A stretch of 64,000 nucleotides of DNA from Coprococcus aceti (GCF_025567285.1 NZ_JAOQJT010000003.1:376971-440970); one strand, 5' to 3'; positions 33,694-43,654 are shown, numbered from the stretch's first letter. Program-made: numbers and translations. Notes: a model not told the origin generated them from the letters alone.

Positions 33694-35004
33694 ATGAGAA
33701 ATTACACAACACAGATGGACGCAGCAAGAAAAGGCATAGTAACTCCTGAGATCGAGAAAGTTGCCGAGAAAGAGCATATGTCCACTGAGGCGCTGATGAA
33801 ACTGGTAGGAGAGGGCAAGGTAGCGATACCTGCCAACAAGAAGCACACATGCTTAAACCCAGAGGGAGTTGGAAGCATGCTGAGGACCAAGATCAATGTC
33901 AATCTTGGCGTGTCAAGAGACTGCAAGGATTATGGTATCGAGATGCAGAAGGTTATGAGTGCTGTCGAGATGGGAGCAGAGGCGATCATGGATCTGTCAA
34001 GCCACGGCAATACACAGCCGTTCAGACAGAAGCTCACTTCAGAGTGTCCGGCTATGATAGGAACTGTGCCGGTATATGACAGCGTTATACACTATCAGAG
34101 AGACCTTGCGACACTGACAGCACAGGATTTCATCGATGTGGTACGTCTTCATGCGGAGGATGGAGTTGATTTTGTGACTCTCCACTGCGGAATAACAAGA
34201 AAGACAATCGAACAGATCAAGAAAAATAAGAGAAAGATGAATATAGTCAGCCGTGGCGGCAGTCTTGTATTTGCATGGATGACCATGACAGGCAATGAGA
34301 ATCCGTTCTACGAGTATTTTGACCAGATCCTTGATATATGCGAGGAATACGATGTGACGGTATCACTTGGAGATGCATGTCGTCCGGGATGTCTTGCGGA
34401 CGCAACGGATGTATGTCAGATAGAGGAGCTTGTCAGACTTGGAGAGCTGACAAAGCGCGCGTGGGATCATAATGTACAGGTTATGGTTGAGGGCCCTGGT
34501 CATGTGCCACTCAATCAGATTGCAGCCAACATGGAAGTTCAGAAGACACTCTGTATGGGCGCACCATTCTACGTACTTGGACCTCTTGTCACAGATATAG
34601 CACCGGGATACGATCACATCACAAGTGCCATAGGCGGAGCGGTCGCAGCCATGAACGGCGCAGCATTCCTCTGTTACGTAACACCAGCAGAGCACCTTGC
34701 CCTGCCAAATGTAGACGATGTTAAGCAGGGAATCGTAGCCTCCAAGATAGCAGCCCATGCGGCAGATATAGCAAAGGGGATACCTGGAGCGAGGGATATA
34801 GATGACAAGATGGCGGATGCGAGACGTGTCCTCGACTGGGATACACAGTTTGCATGTGCCATAGATCCTGAGACCGCAAAGGAGATCAGGGACAGCAGAA
34901 AGCCTGATGACGAGTACAGCGACACGTGCAGTATGTGCGGCAAGTTCTGTGCTGTCAGATCAATGAACAAGGCGTTGTCAGGGGAATACATAGATATACT
35001 GTAA
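33694..35004 (+). CDS. thiC: Phosphomethylpyrimidine synthase
   Basis: Radical-SAM enzyme of 436 residues that converts aminoimidazole ribotide to HMP-phosphate in thiamine synthesis. The C-terminal cluster motif is 'DTCSMCGKFCAVR'; other signatures are 'INVNLGVSRD', 'AIMDLSSHGNT', 'DFVTLHCGITRKTIE' and 'VMVEGPGHVPLNQI'. The length matches the short anaerobe-type ThiC rather than the ~600-residue form. ATG 33694 has GGAGG 5 bases upstream. Controlled by the TPP riboswitch; no other thiamine genes are in the window. Confidence 0.97.
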   Translation: MRNYTTQMDAARKGIVTPEIEKVAEKEHMSTEALMKLVGEGKVAIPANKKHTCLNPEGVGSMLRTKINVNLGVSRDCKDYGIEMQKVMSAVEMGAEAIMDLSSHGNTQPFRQKLTSECPAMIGTVPVYDSVIHYQRDLATLTAQDFIDVVRLHAEDGVDFVTLHCGITRKTIEQIKKNKRKMNIVSRGGSLVFAWMTMTGNENPFYEYFDQILDICEEYDVTVSLGDACRPGCLADATDVCQIEELVRLGELTKRAWDHNVQVMVEGPGHVPLNQIAANMEVQKTLCMGAPFYVLGPLVTDIAPGYDHITSAIGGAVAAMNGAAFLCYVTPAEHLALPNVDDVKQGIVASKIAAHAADIAKGIPGARDIDDKMADARRVLDWDTQFACAIDPETAKEIRDSRKPDDEYSDTCSMCGKFCAVRSMNKALSGEYIDIL

Positions 35005-35034
35005 TTACCAAGAAACTTAAAATATAAAAAGATT

Positions 35035-35073
35035 CGGCAGTATATGTCCATCTCGGCATGTACTGTCGTTTTT
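35035..35073 (+). terminator. Rho-independent terminator after thiC
   Basis: CGGCAGTA pairs with TACTGTCG (one G-U), with A-rich sequence before and TTTTT after. Confidence 0.75.
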
Positions 35074-35226
35074 ATATGCATAACATGATAGAAAATATAT
35101 GGGAATAAGTACAAAAAACGGGTGTTCAGCCGAAGATGTTTACTATTTTGCCTATTGTAATGCCGGGTGAACGAGTTTAGAATAAAACCGAAAACAGGAG
35201 TAAATTATAGAAAAGAAGGGAAAAAA

Positions 35227-36582
35227 GTGAACAAAGATCTTACTGTGGGAAGGCCAGAATCAGTGTTATGGAGATTCTGCCTTCCACTTTTTGGAAGTGT
35301 AATATTTCAGCAGCTTTACAACATAGCGGACAGCTTTGTGGCGGGGCAGTTCATAGGAGAAAATGCTCTGGCGGCGGTCGGCAACAGCTATGAGATAACA
35401 CTTATCTTCATAGCATTTGCATTTGGATGCAATATAGGCTGTTCGGTCATAGTATCCCAGCTGTTCGGGGCAAAGAAATACAGCGAGATGAAGACTGCGG
35501 TCTGGACTACTCTCATAGCAAGCGCGGTACTTGTGGCGGTTCTCATGCTGGTTGGATTTCTGCTTGGAGAGAGACTGCTGGCACTTATTGATACCCCGGA
35601 TGAGCTGATGAGAGATTCGCTTACTTATCTGAACATATACATATTGGGCGTGCCATTTTTGTTCTTCTACAACATAGCGACAGGAATATTCTCCGCGCTG
35701 GGCGACTCGAGAACACCATTCATATTTCTTGCCATCTCATCGGTGTCCAATATAGCCGTTGATATACTGTTTGTAAAGACATTTGAGATGGGAGTAAATG
35801 GAGTTGCGTGGGCTACATTCATCTGTCAGGGCGTGAGCGCTGTACTTGCGATAATAGTTGTGTTCAGACGTCTGGCGGCAGTTCGCACTGAGGGGAAGGT
35901 CCGTGTATTTTCAGGAAGCATGCTGGGCAAGATAGCAGTCATAGCCATACCGAGCATACTTCAGCAGAGCTTTATCTCAGTTGGAAATATAATTATTCAG
36001 AGCGTCATCAATGGATTTGGAGCCTCTGTCATAGCGGGATATGCGGCGGCTGTAAAGCTCAACAATCTCGTCATAACGTCATTTACAACACTTGGAAATG
36101 GAATATCCAACTATACCGCACAGAATCTTGGCGCGGGTAAGATCGACAGGATAGGACAGGGACTTAAAGCTGGAATAAAACTCATATGGGGACTATGCAT
36201 ACCATTTGCGGTTTTGTACTTCTTCTTTGGCCGTTATGGCATGTATCCATTTATGGAGAACAGGACAGGACTTGCCCTTGACACGGGAGTCACGTATCTC
36301 AGGATACTGGCGCCGTTCTACTTTGTAGTATCGGCAAAACTTGTAGCTGATGGAATACTAAGGGGAACAGGCATGATGGGCAGATTCATGACATCGACGT
36401 TTACGGATCTGATACTCAGAGTGGTGCTGGCGATAGTGCTGTCAAGAGTTATAGGTTCCGCCACAGGAATATGGCTGGCCTGGCCGATAGGCTGGACTAT
36501 AGCAACAGTCATGTCACTGTTATTCTGTGTGAATGGTATTAAGAAGCTGAAAAGAGAAAAAACAGGGAGGATAGATAGATGA
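35227..36582 (+). CDS. MATE-family efflux transporter
   Basis: Exporter of 451 residues with 12 helices. 'PLFGSVIFQQLYNIADSFVA', 'ALAAVGNSYEI', 'IGCSVIVSQLFGAKKY' and 'GISNYTAQNLGAGKIDRI' are classic MATE lines of the DinF/NorM-like branch. GTG 35227 is chosen: AAGGGA lies 5 bases upstream and the length then equals the family norm; the frame extends back to a GTG at 35167 without a ribosome site. Its last codons overlap the next start. Confidence 0.93.
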   Translation: MNKDLTVGRPESVLWRFCLPLFGSVIFQQLYNIADSFVAGQFIGENALAAVGNSYEITLIFIAFAFGCNIGCSVIVSQLFGAKKYSEMKTAVWTTLIASAVLVAVLMLVGFLLGERLLALIDTPDELMRDSLTYLNIYILGVPFLFFYNIATGIFSALGDSRTPFIFLAISSVSNIAVDILFVKTFEMGVNGVAWATFICQGVSAVLAIIVVFRRLAAVRTEGKVRVFSGSMLGKIAVIAIPSILQQSFISVGNIIIQSVINGFGASVIAGYAAAVKLNNLVITSFTTLGNGISNYTAQNLGAGKIDRIGQGLKAGIKLIWGLCIPFAVLYFFFGRYGMYPFMENRTGLALDTGVTYLRILAPFYFVVSAKLVADGILRGTGMMGRFMTSTFTDLILRVVLAIVLSRVIGSATGIWLAWPIGWTIATVMSLLFCVNGIKKLKREKTGRIDR

Positions 36583-37427
36583 CAGATAAAATGACTCAGA
36601 AGAGCCATGAAGATATGAGTAAAGAAATAAACAAAGATGGTGTGGCGGTGCGTACACGGGGATATCATATATGGAGAGTTATATTCTGTATAATAGGCGT
36701 GCTGGGAATGCTGATGTTCATATATCCGGTGTTCAGAGGTTGCCATGTGAATATAGGAACCCTGCTGGGAACAGGCGTGTTTGCACTTCTCACATTGTAT
36801 GGAGTATTCAGGGCAAAGATAGACAAATCTGTCAGAAAGCTTTGGGATAAAAAAGCAGGAAAGATATGCTTAAGTTTCGTGCTTGCACTTGTCACTGCTG
36901 CGCTTGCCCTTGTTGTGGTCATCACTTATCACATGGTCTATGCGGCTCATGTAAAGCCTAAACAGGATGCCACAGTCGTAGTGCTCGGATGCGCAGTTAG
37001 AGGCGGTGGACCAAGCCTTATGCTGAGGGAGAGACTTATAGCAGCACAGGATTATCTTGAGGAGAACCCGGAGGCCGTATGCGTTGTATCCGGTGGACAG
37101 GGCGCAGATGAGAGCATGTCGGAAGCTCAGTGCATGTATGAATACCTTACAGAGCACGGAATTGCTCCGGAGAGAATATATATGGAAGACAAGTCCACGT
37201 CCACAAGGGAGAACATAAAGTTTTCGGCTGAGATCATCAGACAGAACGGACTGCCGGACAAGATGAATATAGTGACAAATGAATTCCACGAGTACAGGGC
37301 AAAGCGTATAGCGGACAAACAGGGCATAGAGACGGGCTCCATAGCCGGAAGCACTGCATGGTGGTTGCTTCCGACATACTATGTCAGGGAGATGGCAGGC
37401 ATACTGTATGAGTGGATCAGTGGCTGA
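36579..37427 (+). CDS. YdcF/ElyC-like (DUF218) membrane protein
   Basis: Protein of 282 residues with three N-terminal helices (about 28-48, 55-75, 88-112) and a DUF218 domain. 'ATVVVLGCAVRGGGPSLMLR', 'VVSGGQGADESMSEAQCMYE', 'EDKSTSTRENIKFSAEI' and 'TNEFHEYRA' are its motifs. Family members SanA and ElyC act at the envelope, affecting peptidoglycan precursor supply. Overlaps the MATE stop by 4 bases, so the two are cotranslated. Confidence 0.9.
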   Translation: MTDKMTQKSHEDMSKEINKDGVAVRTRGYHIWRVIFCIIGVLGMLMFIYPVFRGCHVNIGTLLGTGVFALLTLYGVFRAKIDKSVRKLWDKKAGKICLSFVLALVTAALALVVVITYHMVYAAHVKPKQDATVVVLGCAVRGGGPSLMLRERLIAAQDYLEENPEAVCVVSGGQGADESMSEAQCMYEYLTEHGIAPERIYMEDKSTSTRENIKFSAEIIRQNGLPDKMNIVTNEFHEYRAKRIADKQGIETGSIAGSTAWWLLPTYYVREMAGILYEWISG

Positions 37428-37588
37428 TACGTGGACAGGTGCGCTGCAAGGCGGACAAAGTGAATACAATGATCCGCCGGACACCCATGCAGGTATATTT
37501 GGTCGAAATGCACAGATAACCTTGAAAAAACCTTGTAATATTTCTTGAAAAATGCATGTAAAAACGTACTTCTAAATAGAAGAAATTA

Positions 37589-37597
37589 TGTTATAAT
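37589..37597 (+). promoter_or_regulatory. Extended -10 promoter of transketolase operon
   Basis: TGT followed by TATAAT (37592-37597) 47 bases before the transketolase start; the -35 region is weak, as is usual for extended -10 promoters. Confidence 0.6.
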
Positions 37598-37643
37598 GGC
37601 TCTGTATGATACAAATACAGTATCCAGTTAAAAGGAGAATGAG

Positions 37644-38471
37644 ATGAACAAATTAGAACTTCAGAAAAAAGCTGTAGAAGTTCGCAAGGGCATTGTTACA
37701 GGTGTATACAATGCAAAGAGCGGACATCCAGGCGGCTCATTATCAGCAGCAGACCTGTTTACTTATCTTTATTTCGAGGAGATGAATGTGGATCCTAAGA
37801 ATCCTGAGGACGAGAATCGTGACAGATTCGTGCTCTCAAAGGGACACACAGCTCCGGGCTACTACGCAGCACTTGCGTTAAAAGGCTTTTTCCCAATAGA
37901 AGACTTAAAGACACTCAGACATGTTGGATCTTACCTTCAGGGACATCCTGACAAGAAGCACACTCCAGGAGTGGATATGTCATCAGGATCACTGGGACAG
38001 GGACTTTCAGTTGCAGTAGGTATGGCACTTGCAGCCAAGATGCAGGGCAAGGATTACAGAACATACTGTCTCTGCGGTGATGGAGAGATCCAGGAGGGAC
38101 AGATATGGGAGGCAGCTATGTTCGCAGGACATAGAAAGCTTGACAATCTGTGCGTTATAGTAGATAACAACAATCTTCAGATTGACGGAACGGTTGAGGA
38201 TGTATGTTCACCATATCCTATAGATGAGAAGTTCAAGGCATTCAACTTCCATGTTATCAATATCAATGGCAATGACTTTGACGAGATCGACAGGGCATTT
38301 GCTGAGGCAAAGTCCCACAAGGGTGAGCCTACAGCGATCATCGCTCACACGATCAAGGGCAAGGGTGTATCATTCATGGAGGACAAGGCCGGCTGGCATG
38401 GAAAGGCTCCAAATGAAGAAGAGTATAAGATCGCCATGGAAGAACTTGAGAAGGAGGCTGCAGCATTATGA
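37644..38471 (+). CDS. Transketolase, N-terminal subunit
   Basis: TPP-binding half of a split transketolase, 275 residues. 'KSGHPGGSLSAADLFTYLYF', 'RFVLSKGHTAPGYYAALALKG' and the TPP motif 'CGDGEIQEGQIWEAAMFAGH' to 'VDNNNLQ' are intact. It moves two-carbon units in the pentose phosphate pathway. Pairs with the next gene, which overlaps by 4 bases. Split forms are common in Clostridia. Confidence 0.96.
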   Translation: MNKLELQKKAVEVRKGIVTGVYNAKSGHPGGSLSAADLFTYLYFEEMNVDPKNPEDENRDRFVLSKGHTAPGYYAALALKGFFPIEDLKTLRHVGSYLQGHPDKKHTPGVDMSSGSLGQGLSVAVGMALAAKMQGKDYRTYCLCGDGEIQEGQIWEAAMFAGHRKLDNLCVIVDNNNLQIDGTVEDVCSPYPIDEKFKAFNFHVININGNDFDEIDRAFAEAKSHKGEPTAIIAHTIKGKGVSFMEDKAGWHGKAPNEEEYKIAMEELEKEAAAL

Positions 38472-39406
38472 TAGAGAATAAAGCAATCGCAACCAGAGAG
38501 AGCTATGGCAATGCCTTAGTAGAGATCGCAAAGGAGCACGATGATCTTGTTGTTTTAGATGCAGACCTTGCAGAGGCAACCAAGACAGTTATTTTTAAGA
38601 AAGCTTATCCTGAGCGACACGTTGACTGTGGCATCGCGGAGGCGAACATGGCAGGAATAGCTGCCGGAATGTCAACATGCGGATACGTTCCATTTATGAG
38701 TTCATTTGCAATGTTCGCTGCAGGACGTGCATTTGAGCAGGTGAGAAATACCATCGGCTACCCACATCTGAATGTGAAGATCGGTGCAACCCACGCAGGA
38801 ATCTCAGTAGGTGAGGATGGAGCAACACATCAGTGCTGTGAGGATATCGCACTCATGAGAGAGATACCAGGCATGGTTGTCATTAACCCATGTGACGATG
38901 TAGAGGCAAGAGCAGCAGTGAAAGCTGCATACGAGTATGTTGGACCTGTATATCTCAGATTTGGAAGACTGGCAGTTCCAGTACTCAATGATGAGAGCAC
39001 ATATAAGTTTGAGATTGGCAAAGGGGTTAAGCTCAAGGACGGCAAGGACATATCTATCATAGCTACAGGACTTTGTGTATCTGAGGCTGTGAAGGCTGTG
39101 GATATGCTCGCTGCTGACGGTATAGATGCTGAACTCATCAACATCCACACTATCAAGCCTATCGATGAGGATATCATCGCTGAGACAGCTCAGAAGACAG
39201 GAAGAGTGTTCACAGTTGAGGAGCACTCCATCATAGGTGGTCTCGGAAGTGCTGTTGCAGAGGTGCTTGCTGAGAAGTGTCCTACAAAGCTGACAAGGAT
39301 CGGTGTGAGAGATACATTTGGTGAGTCAGGCCCTGCAAAGGAACTGCTTCACAAGTATGAGCTTGATGCCGAGGGTATCTACAAGCAGATCAAGGCTGCG
39401 CTGTAA
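38468..39406 (+). CDS. Transketolase, C-terminal subunit
   Basis: Pyrimidine-binding and C-terminal half of the split transketolase, 312 residues. 'VVLDADLAEATKT', 'HVDCGIAEANMAGIAAGMS' (with the catalytic Glu that activates TPP), 'VGEDGATHQCCEDIALMR' and 'VEEHSIIGGLGSAVAE' are diagnostic. ATGA overlap with the N-terminal subunit keeps the two in balance. Confidence 0.96.
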   Translation: MIENKAIATRESYGNALVEIAKEHDDLVVLDADLAEATKTVIFKKAYPERHVDCGIAEANMAGIAAGMSTCGYVPFMSSFAMFAAGRAFEQVRNTIGYPHLNVKIGATHAGISVGEDGATHQCCEDIALMREIPGMVVINPCDDVEARAAVKAAYEYVGPVYLRFGRLAVPVLNDESTYKFEIGKGVKLKDGKDISIIATGLCVSEAVKAVDMLAADGIDAELINIHTIKPIDEDIIAETAQKTGRVFTVEEHSIIGGLGSAVAEVLAEKCPTKLTRIGVRDTFGESGPAKELLHKYELDAEGIYKQIKAAL

Positions 39407-39503
39407 TCCTAATGTGATCATTTGGAGACATAACAGAGAACACAAGATAAATAGCTGATACTAAATATCTGTGAAAGATATAGAGAGTTATATACAGATG
39501 GGG

Positions 39504-39529
39504 GAGCCTGCCGGTGGCAGGCTCTTTCC
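39504..39529 (+). terminator. Rho-independent terminator after transketolase
   Basis: GAGCCTGCC (39504-39512) pairs with GGCAGGCTC (39516-39524) around GGT, followed by a short TTT run. Confidence 0.75.
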
Positions 39530-39657
39530 ATATATACATATGAACTGTCAGATGGGCGGTAGACACTGCAGACATCCGGCAGATTCTGTGATTTACATAC
39601 ACAAGGGCTGAAGACCAGATGAAACTGGGAACTTTACAGAAAAGAGGTAGGAATCAT

Positions 39658-40638
39658 ATGGGCAGAGAGTATGTAGAGGAGCTTAAGAACCGCGTGCTGA
39701 ATGGTGGAGCGGAGATCACATATGATGAGGCTCTAAAGCTTGCACATGAGGATCTGGATATACTGGCGGCTTCAGCAAATGAGATAAGAGAGTATTTCTG
39801 CGGAGACCGGTGCGATGTGTGTTCGGTCATAAGCGTGAAGGAGGGCAGATGCACAGAGAACTGTAGATACTGTGCACAGTCCAGGATAGCGAAGAAGGAT
39901 ATACCAGAGATAAATCTGCTTGGTAATGAAGCGGTTACTGAGGGTGCATCGATTGACTATGACAAGGGAAGCTTCAGGTACTGCCTTGTGGCTGAGGGCA
40001 GGAGACTTTCAAAGCGGGAGGTTGAGCTTGCTGAGAAAACGGTCAAGGATATACACGACAATGTGGATATCAACATATGCGCGTCATTTGGCCTGCTGGA
40101 TCAGGAGGACTTCACGAAGCTTAAGGGTGCGGGACTATCGATGATACATAACAACCTTGAGACCTCTCCGGCATATTTCCCGGAGGTGTGTACCAGTCAC
40201 ACACAGGAACAGAAGAAGGCGACAATACGCGCTGCAAAGGGTGCGGGACTCATGGTGTGCAGTGGCAGTCTGTTCGGCATGGGCGAGACACTTGAGGATA
40301 GGGTGGCACTTGCATTTGAACTCAGAGAGCTTGGCGTGGATTCGGTTCCGATGAACCTCCTCAATCCGAGGGAGGGAACGCCGTTCTATGACAAGACACC
40401 TCTCACTGAGGAGGAGTACGTCAGAACGATAGCGGTATACAGATTTGTCATGCCAAAAGTCATGATAAGGCTTGCGGCCGGAAGAGGAAGATATGAGGAC
40501 AACGGCGAGGCTGCACTTGCAGCCGGGGCAAATGCGGTCATAAGCGGTGACTTCCTGACCACCGATGGCACATCATTTGACCTTGACTTTGACATGATAA
40601 GAAGAAACGGATTTGTCACGGACAGAAAACATTCATAG
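39658..40638 (+). CDS. bioB: Biotin synthase
   Basis: Radical-SAM enzyme of 326 residues that inserts sulfur into dethiobiotin. Cluster motif 'GRCTENCRYCAQS' (CxxxCxxC). 'DINICASFGLLD', 'HNLETSPAYFPEVC', 'GSLFGMGETLEDRV' and 'IRLAAGRGRYEDNG' with the second-cluster Arg are typical of BioB. ATG 39658 behind AGGTAGGA is preferred over ATG 39619. No other biotin genes are linked; the next gene encodes a hotdog-fold protein. Confidence 0.93.
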   Translation: MGREYVEELKNRVLNGGAEITYDEALKLAHEDLDILAASANEIREYFCGDRCDVCSVISVKEGRCTENCRYCAQSRIAKKDIPEINLLGNEAVTEGASIDYDKGSFRYCLVAEGRRLSKREVELAEKTVKDIHDNVDINICASFGLLDQEDFTKLKGAGLSMIHNNLETSPAYFPEVCTSHTQEQKKATIRAAKGAGLMVCSGSLFGMGETLEDRVALAFELRELGVDSVPMNLLNPREGTPFYDKTPLTEEEYVRTIAVYRFVMPKVMIRLAAGRGRYEDNGEAALAAGANAVISGDFLTTDGTSFDLDFDMIRRNGFVTDRKHS

Positions 40639-40741
40639 ACATTAGTGGGTGCTCCGTGCGCAAGGCAATTGGATGAGAAGGATTAACTGCACGCAAATAA
40701 GAGAATATAACAGGCAGAATAAGTTTTAGAAGGAGAATTAT

Positions 40742-41320
40742 ATGAAGATTTATGACAGGATCATGGGACTTGGAACAAAGATGACAGACATGGATGCATC
40801 CACATATCAGGGCGCATTCATAGGCAAGATATCCTACACAGTAGACAGAGCGAAGGCAGAGGCTGCCGATAGCATCACATATGAGTATGGTGATGTTAAG
40901 GAGAACGCATTCATGTACATACTCTCTATCCTTGGAAAGGTAGAGGGAGAAGAGACTCCTGTTGAGAAGATGACCATCACACTCGTAAAGGCATCAGACA
41001 AGGAGAAGGAGATCAAGAGAGTGGAGAAGACGGATTATGAGGACGAGAAGCCATTTCACACATTTACAAAGGAAGAGGTTTATGCATTCAGCAAGGAGAC
41101 AGGAGACGAGAATAAGATCCACCTCACAGACCATCCTGTAGTTCAGGGAATGTTGCTTCTCCGCACAGCAGCATGTGCACACGAGGACCTGAAGAGACTT
41201 GACGTTAAGTTTGTAGAGCCTTCATACGCAGAGGAAGAGCTCATGTGGGGCAGCAATGGCAGAGAGCTTGTGCTTTATGCAGATGGCTATGTAAAGGCTT
41301 CATTCAAGGTTGTGAAATAG
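40742..41320 (+). CDS. MaoC-like hotdog-fold protein
   Basis: Protein of 192 residues. The C-terminal half has 'FTKEEVYAFSKETGDENKIH' followed by 'VVQGMLLLRTA', the hydratase-2/MaoC motif in which the Asp and His act on enoyl thioesters. The N-terminal half (1-95) is not recognised and may be a degenerate second hotdog. Possible substrates are enoyl-CoA or enoyl-ACP. It is next to bioB but has its own AAGGAG site and terminator. Confidence 0.72.
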   Translation: MKIYDRIMGLGTKMTDMDASTYQGAFIGKISYTVDRAKAEAADSITYEYGDVKENAFMYILSILGKVEGEETPVEKMTITLVKASDKEKEIKRVEKTDYEDEKPFHTFTKEEVYAFSKETGDENKIHLTDHPVVQGMLLLRTAACAHEDLKRLDVKFVEPSYAEEELMWGSNGRELVLYADGYVKASFKVVK

Positions 41321-41353
41321 TTTCCGCTAACAGACGATCATTATGATAGATAC

Positions 41354-41394
41354 AAAATAGGCGTCATACCTGATCAGGTATGATGCCTATTTTG
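41354..41394. terminator. Bidirectional terminator
   Basis: AAAATAGGC and TCATACCTGA pair with TCAGGTATGA and GCCTATTTT in a near-perfect palindrome, with T runs in both directions, between the convergent hotdog and GH25 genes. Confidence 0.93.
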
Positions 41395-41409
41395 TTGTTT
41401 GAATTAAGA

Positions 41410-43482
41410 CTAGTTTATTCTTATGAAATCGGATCTTACATATCCGGTGTATTTCTTTGAGCCCTTGGTGTAAGTGATCTTATACCACGCATTCTTGCCG
41501 GAATATTTGCAGCCGCTGATCTTGACCTTTGATCCTCTGGCAAGTTCCCGGATGATACGTTTGTTGGTTCCTGCCCCTGCCCTGAGACGGACCTGGCTGT
41601 CAATGACTGTTCCGCTCAATGAGCTGGCTTTTGCGGGAGCTTTTGAAATGTCGCCATATACTATCGAACCATTGACATTCTTATATGCAAGAATCCTGTA
41701 GCCGAAGCCACTCTTCAAAGCAGGAAGTATACAACTGGTTGTTTTGTAAGAGGATATTTTCTTTACTCTTGTGTATTTGTTATGGGCAATATCATATTTG
41801 TATATGATGTAGCCGGATACATTTGAAAGCTTCTGCCAGTGCAGACAGCGATACGAACCGATAGGAGTATACTTAAATGAAGATGTAAAGGTTCGTGGCT
41901 TTGTACATTTGCTGAACTCCAGGCGGTTGCTGTACATGATCACACCGTTGTATTCATAATACGCCCTCACGCCGAATTTGTATGTTGTGGCGGGAGAAAG
42001 TCCGGTAAAGTTATAACTTCTGGATTCGTCGCCTATGCATCTTGCAATTCTGTCATATTTACCAGTGGACGTGTTGTATTTGTACACGAAATAGCCTGTG
42101 ACTCCGGAAATCTTGCTCCAGCGGACATTAATGGAACTGGAAGTCCTGTCTGCTATTGCGGCCTGGGTAGGCATGTCCGGGGCGGTATCGAAGATTGGAG
42201 GTTCAGGATCTGTCGATGCAGTTACAGCTTCTGCATAGGTGGCGGTGCAGCTATATTCTTGCGAGTAAGCTCCGTATACAGTGCCGGTATTTAATTTATG
42301 GTATCCGCGCACCATGTAGGTATATTTTTTACCGCTGGTGAGACCGTTATCAGTGTAGGTCAGAGTTCCAGCCCCCTTTGTTGTTCCGATCGACACATAT
42401 TTTCCTTCGGCCTCATCGTAACGAACTATTTGATAACCATATACCTCCGGAACCTTATTCCATGTGAGGGTTATGGATGAGTTGGTCGATGACTTAAATG
42501 TGAGTTCTGTAGGTGCTGCCGGTGTATTTACATATTTGAAATCGAGATCCGTCGGATAGCTTATTCCGGCGACGGTTCCGTTGTCATCGTACTGCCAATA
42601 TGAATGAGTGGCGGTCAGCGTGTCTGAATCGTTGTACTGCGCATTCCATATCGGGTATTTGTTGTTTATACTGGTGATCTTCATGTCATCGGTTATAACA
42701 CTTTTGCTCGCATACAGCATGCCCACGTAGCCGCTTGCTTCCACTGTACTGCAAAAAGTGTTGATGACCGTGGTGGCAGCACTTTTGGACAGGTGCGCAT
42801 TGTAGAGCCTGCCGGTCAGTCCACCCTCCCATGCGTATTCGTAGTCCATGACGATGGGAAGTGTCAGGTTGTAAGAGGATACGATGTTCAAGGTGTATGC
42901 CGCCTCCTGCCTGGCCTCGGTGGCGTTTATGGCCTGAGAGTAGAAGTACGCTCCGACATCAATCCCTGCCGCAGTTGCATTCTTGACATTCTCAGCAAAT
43001 TTGGAGTCGACGAAATATGCACCTGAGCCATAGTACCTTCCTCCAGCCCTGATAAAGGCAAATGTAACGCCGCTGGATTTTACCTTTCTCCAGTTGATGG
43101 AACCGTTCCACTCCGATACATCTATCCCCTTCATGACAGTGGAGTTCTTGAACTGGGATGCGTGTGTATATGTTGTCGATGAGAGCGTGGCAACACCATA
43201 AGGATTAGCGCTGTCTGACTGCTTTTGCAACTGCCTTATCGTCTCAGGATCGTTGCCGTAAAGACTATATATGTGGTCGATCTCGGCATCGCTCAACTGA
43301 GTGTAGTCAAAGTTACCTTCATCCACAACCTCCTGGACCTCAGATCTGGTCGATGATGTTGAGATGGTGGAGGTGTCAGCCGCGTATACTGTGGCAGAGT
43401 CGAAGATATTATCTGCCGCAGTCAGTATAAATATTCCAAGGGAAATAATAAAAAGTTGTTTAGATAATCGTTTTATTCTCAT
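41410..43482 (-). CDS. Secreted GH25 lysozyme with FN3 and SH3 domains (copy 1)
   Basis: Exported muramidase of 690 residues. Signal peptide about 1-35 with cleavage near 'VYAA-DT'. A short acidic pre-domain is followed by the GH25 domain (about 118-316) with 'KGIDVSEWNGSINW' (D121) and 'DYEYAW' (D213, E215 catalytic). Three fibronectin-III-like modules span about 320-620, and a bacterial SH3 domain (about 625-690) ends 'YTGYVRSDFIRIN'. It cleaves the MurNAc-GlcNAc bond of peptidoglycan. AGGAGG precedes the start. Paralogue of the next gene, with two fewer FN3 modules. A WalR-like box lies just upstream. Confidence 0.93.
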   Translation of the reverse strand: MRIKRLSKQLFIISLGIFILTAADNIFDSATVYAADTSTISTSSTRSEVQEVVDEGNFDYTQLSDAEIDHIYSLYGNDPETIRQLQKQSDSANPYGVATLSSTTYTHASQFKNSTVMKGIDVSEWNGSINWRKVKSSGVTFAFIRAGGRYYGSGAYFVDSKFAENVKNATAAGIDVGAYFYSQAINATEARQEAAYTLNIVSSYNLTLPIVMDYEYAWEGGLTGRLYNAHLSKSAATTVINTFCSTVEASGYVGMLYASKSVITDDMKITSINNKYPIWNAQYNDSDTLTATHSYWQYDDNGTVAGISYPTDLDFKYVNTPAAPTELTFKSSTNSSITLTWNKVPEVYGYQIVRYDEAEGKYVSIGTTKGAGTLTYTDNGLTSGKKYTYMVRGYHKLNTGTVYGAYSQEYSCTATYAEAVTASTDPEPPIFDTAPDMPTQAAIADRTSSSINVRWSKISGVTGYFVYKYNTSTGKYDRIARCIGDESRSYNFTGLSPATTYKFGVRAYYEYNGVIMYSNRLEFSKCTKPRTFTSSFKYTPIGSYRCLHWQKLSNVSGYIIYKYDIAHNKYTRVKKISSYKTTSCILPALKSGFGYRILAYKNVNGSIVYGDISKAPAKASSLSGTVIDSQVRLRAGAGTNKRIIRELARGSKVKISGCKYSGKNAWYKITYTKGSKKYTGYVRSDFIRIN

Positions 43483-43502
43483 GTAAGCCTCCTAATACAA
43501 AT

Positions 43503-43519
43503 GTTACGATTATATTACA
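43503..43519 (-). promoter_or_regulatory. WalR-like box upstream of GH25 copy 1
   Basis: On the minus strand TGTAAT-N5-CGTAAC, 11 of 12 positions of the WalR direct repeat TGTWAH-N5-TGTWAH. A TATAAT overlaps it, so the site may sit on the core promoter. Confidence 0.45.
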
Positions 43520-43581
43520 AAAAGATTATTAAAATATTATTAATAAAAGGCCTGCATGAGAAAAATATTGAGAAAAAATAT

Positions 43582-43634
43582 AAAAAAAATAGGGAAAAGC
43601 AGGAGATACATAGTATGTATGCTTTTCCCTATTT
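43582..43634 (-). terminator. Terminator of GH25 copy 2
   Basis: On the minus strand an ATAGGGAAAAGC/GCTTTTCCCTAT stem, with an inner ATACATA/TATGTAT stem, is followed by a run of eight T. Confidence 0.9.
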
Positions 43635-43654
43635 TAATTGTATAAGAATCAGAA

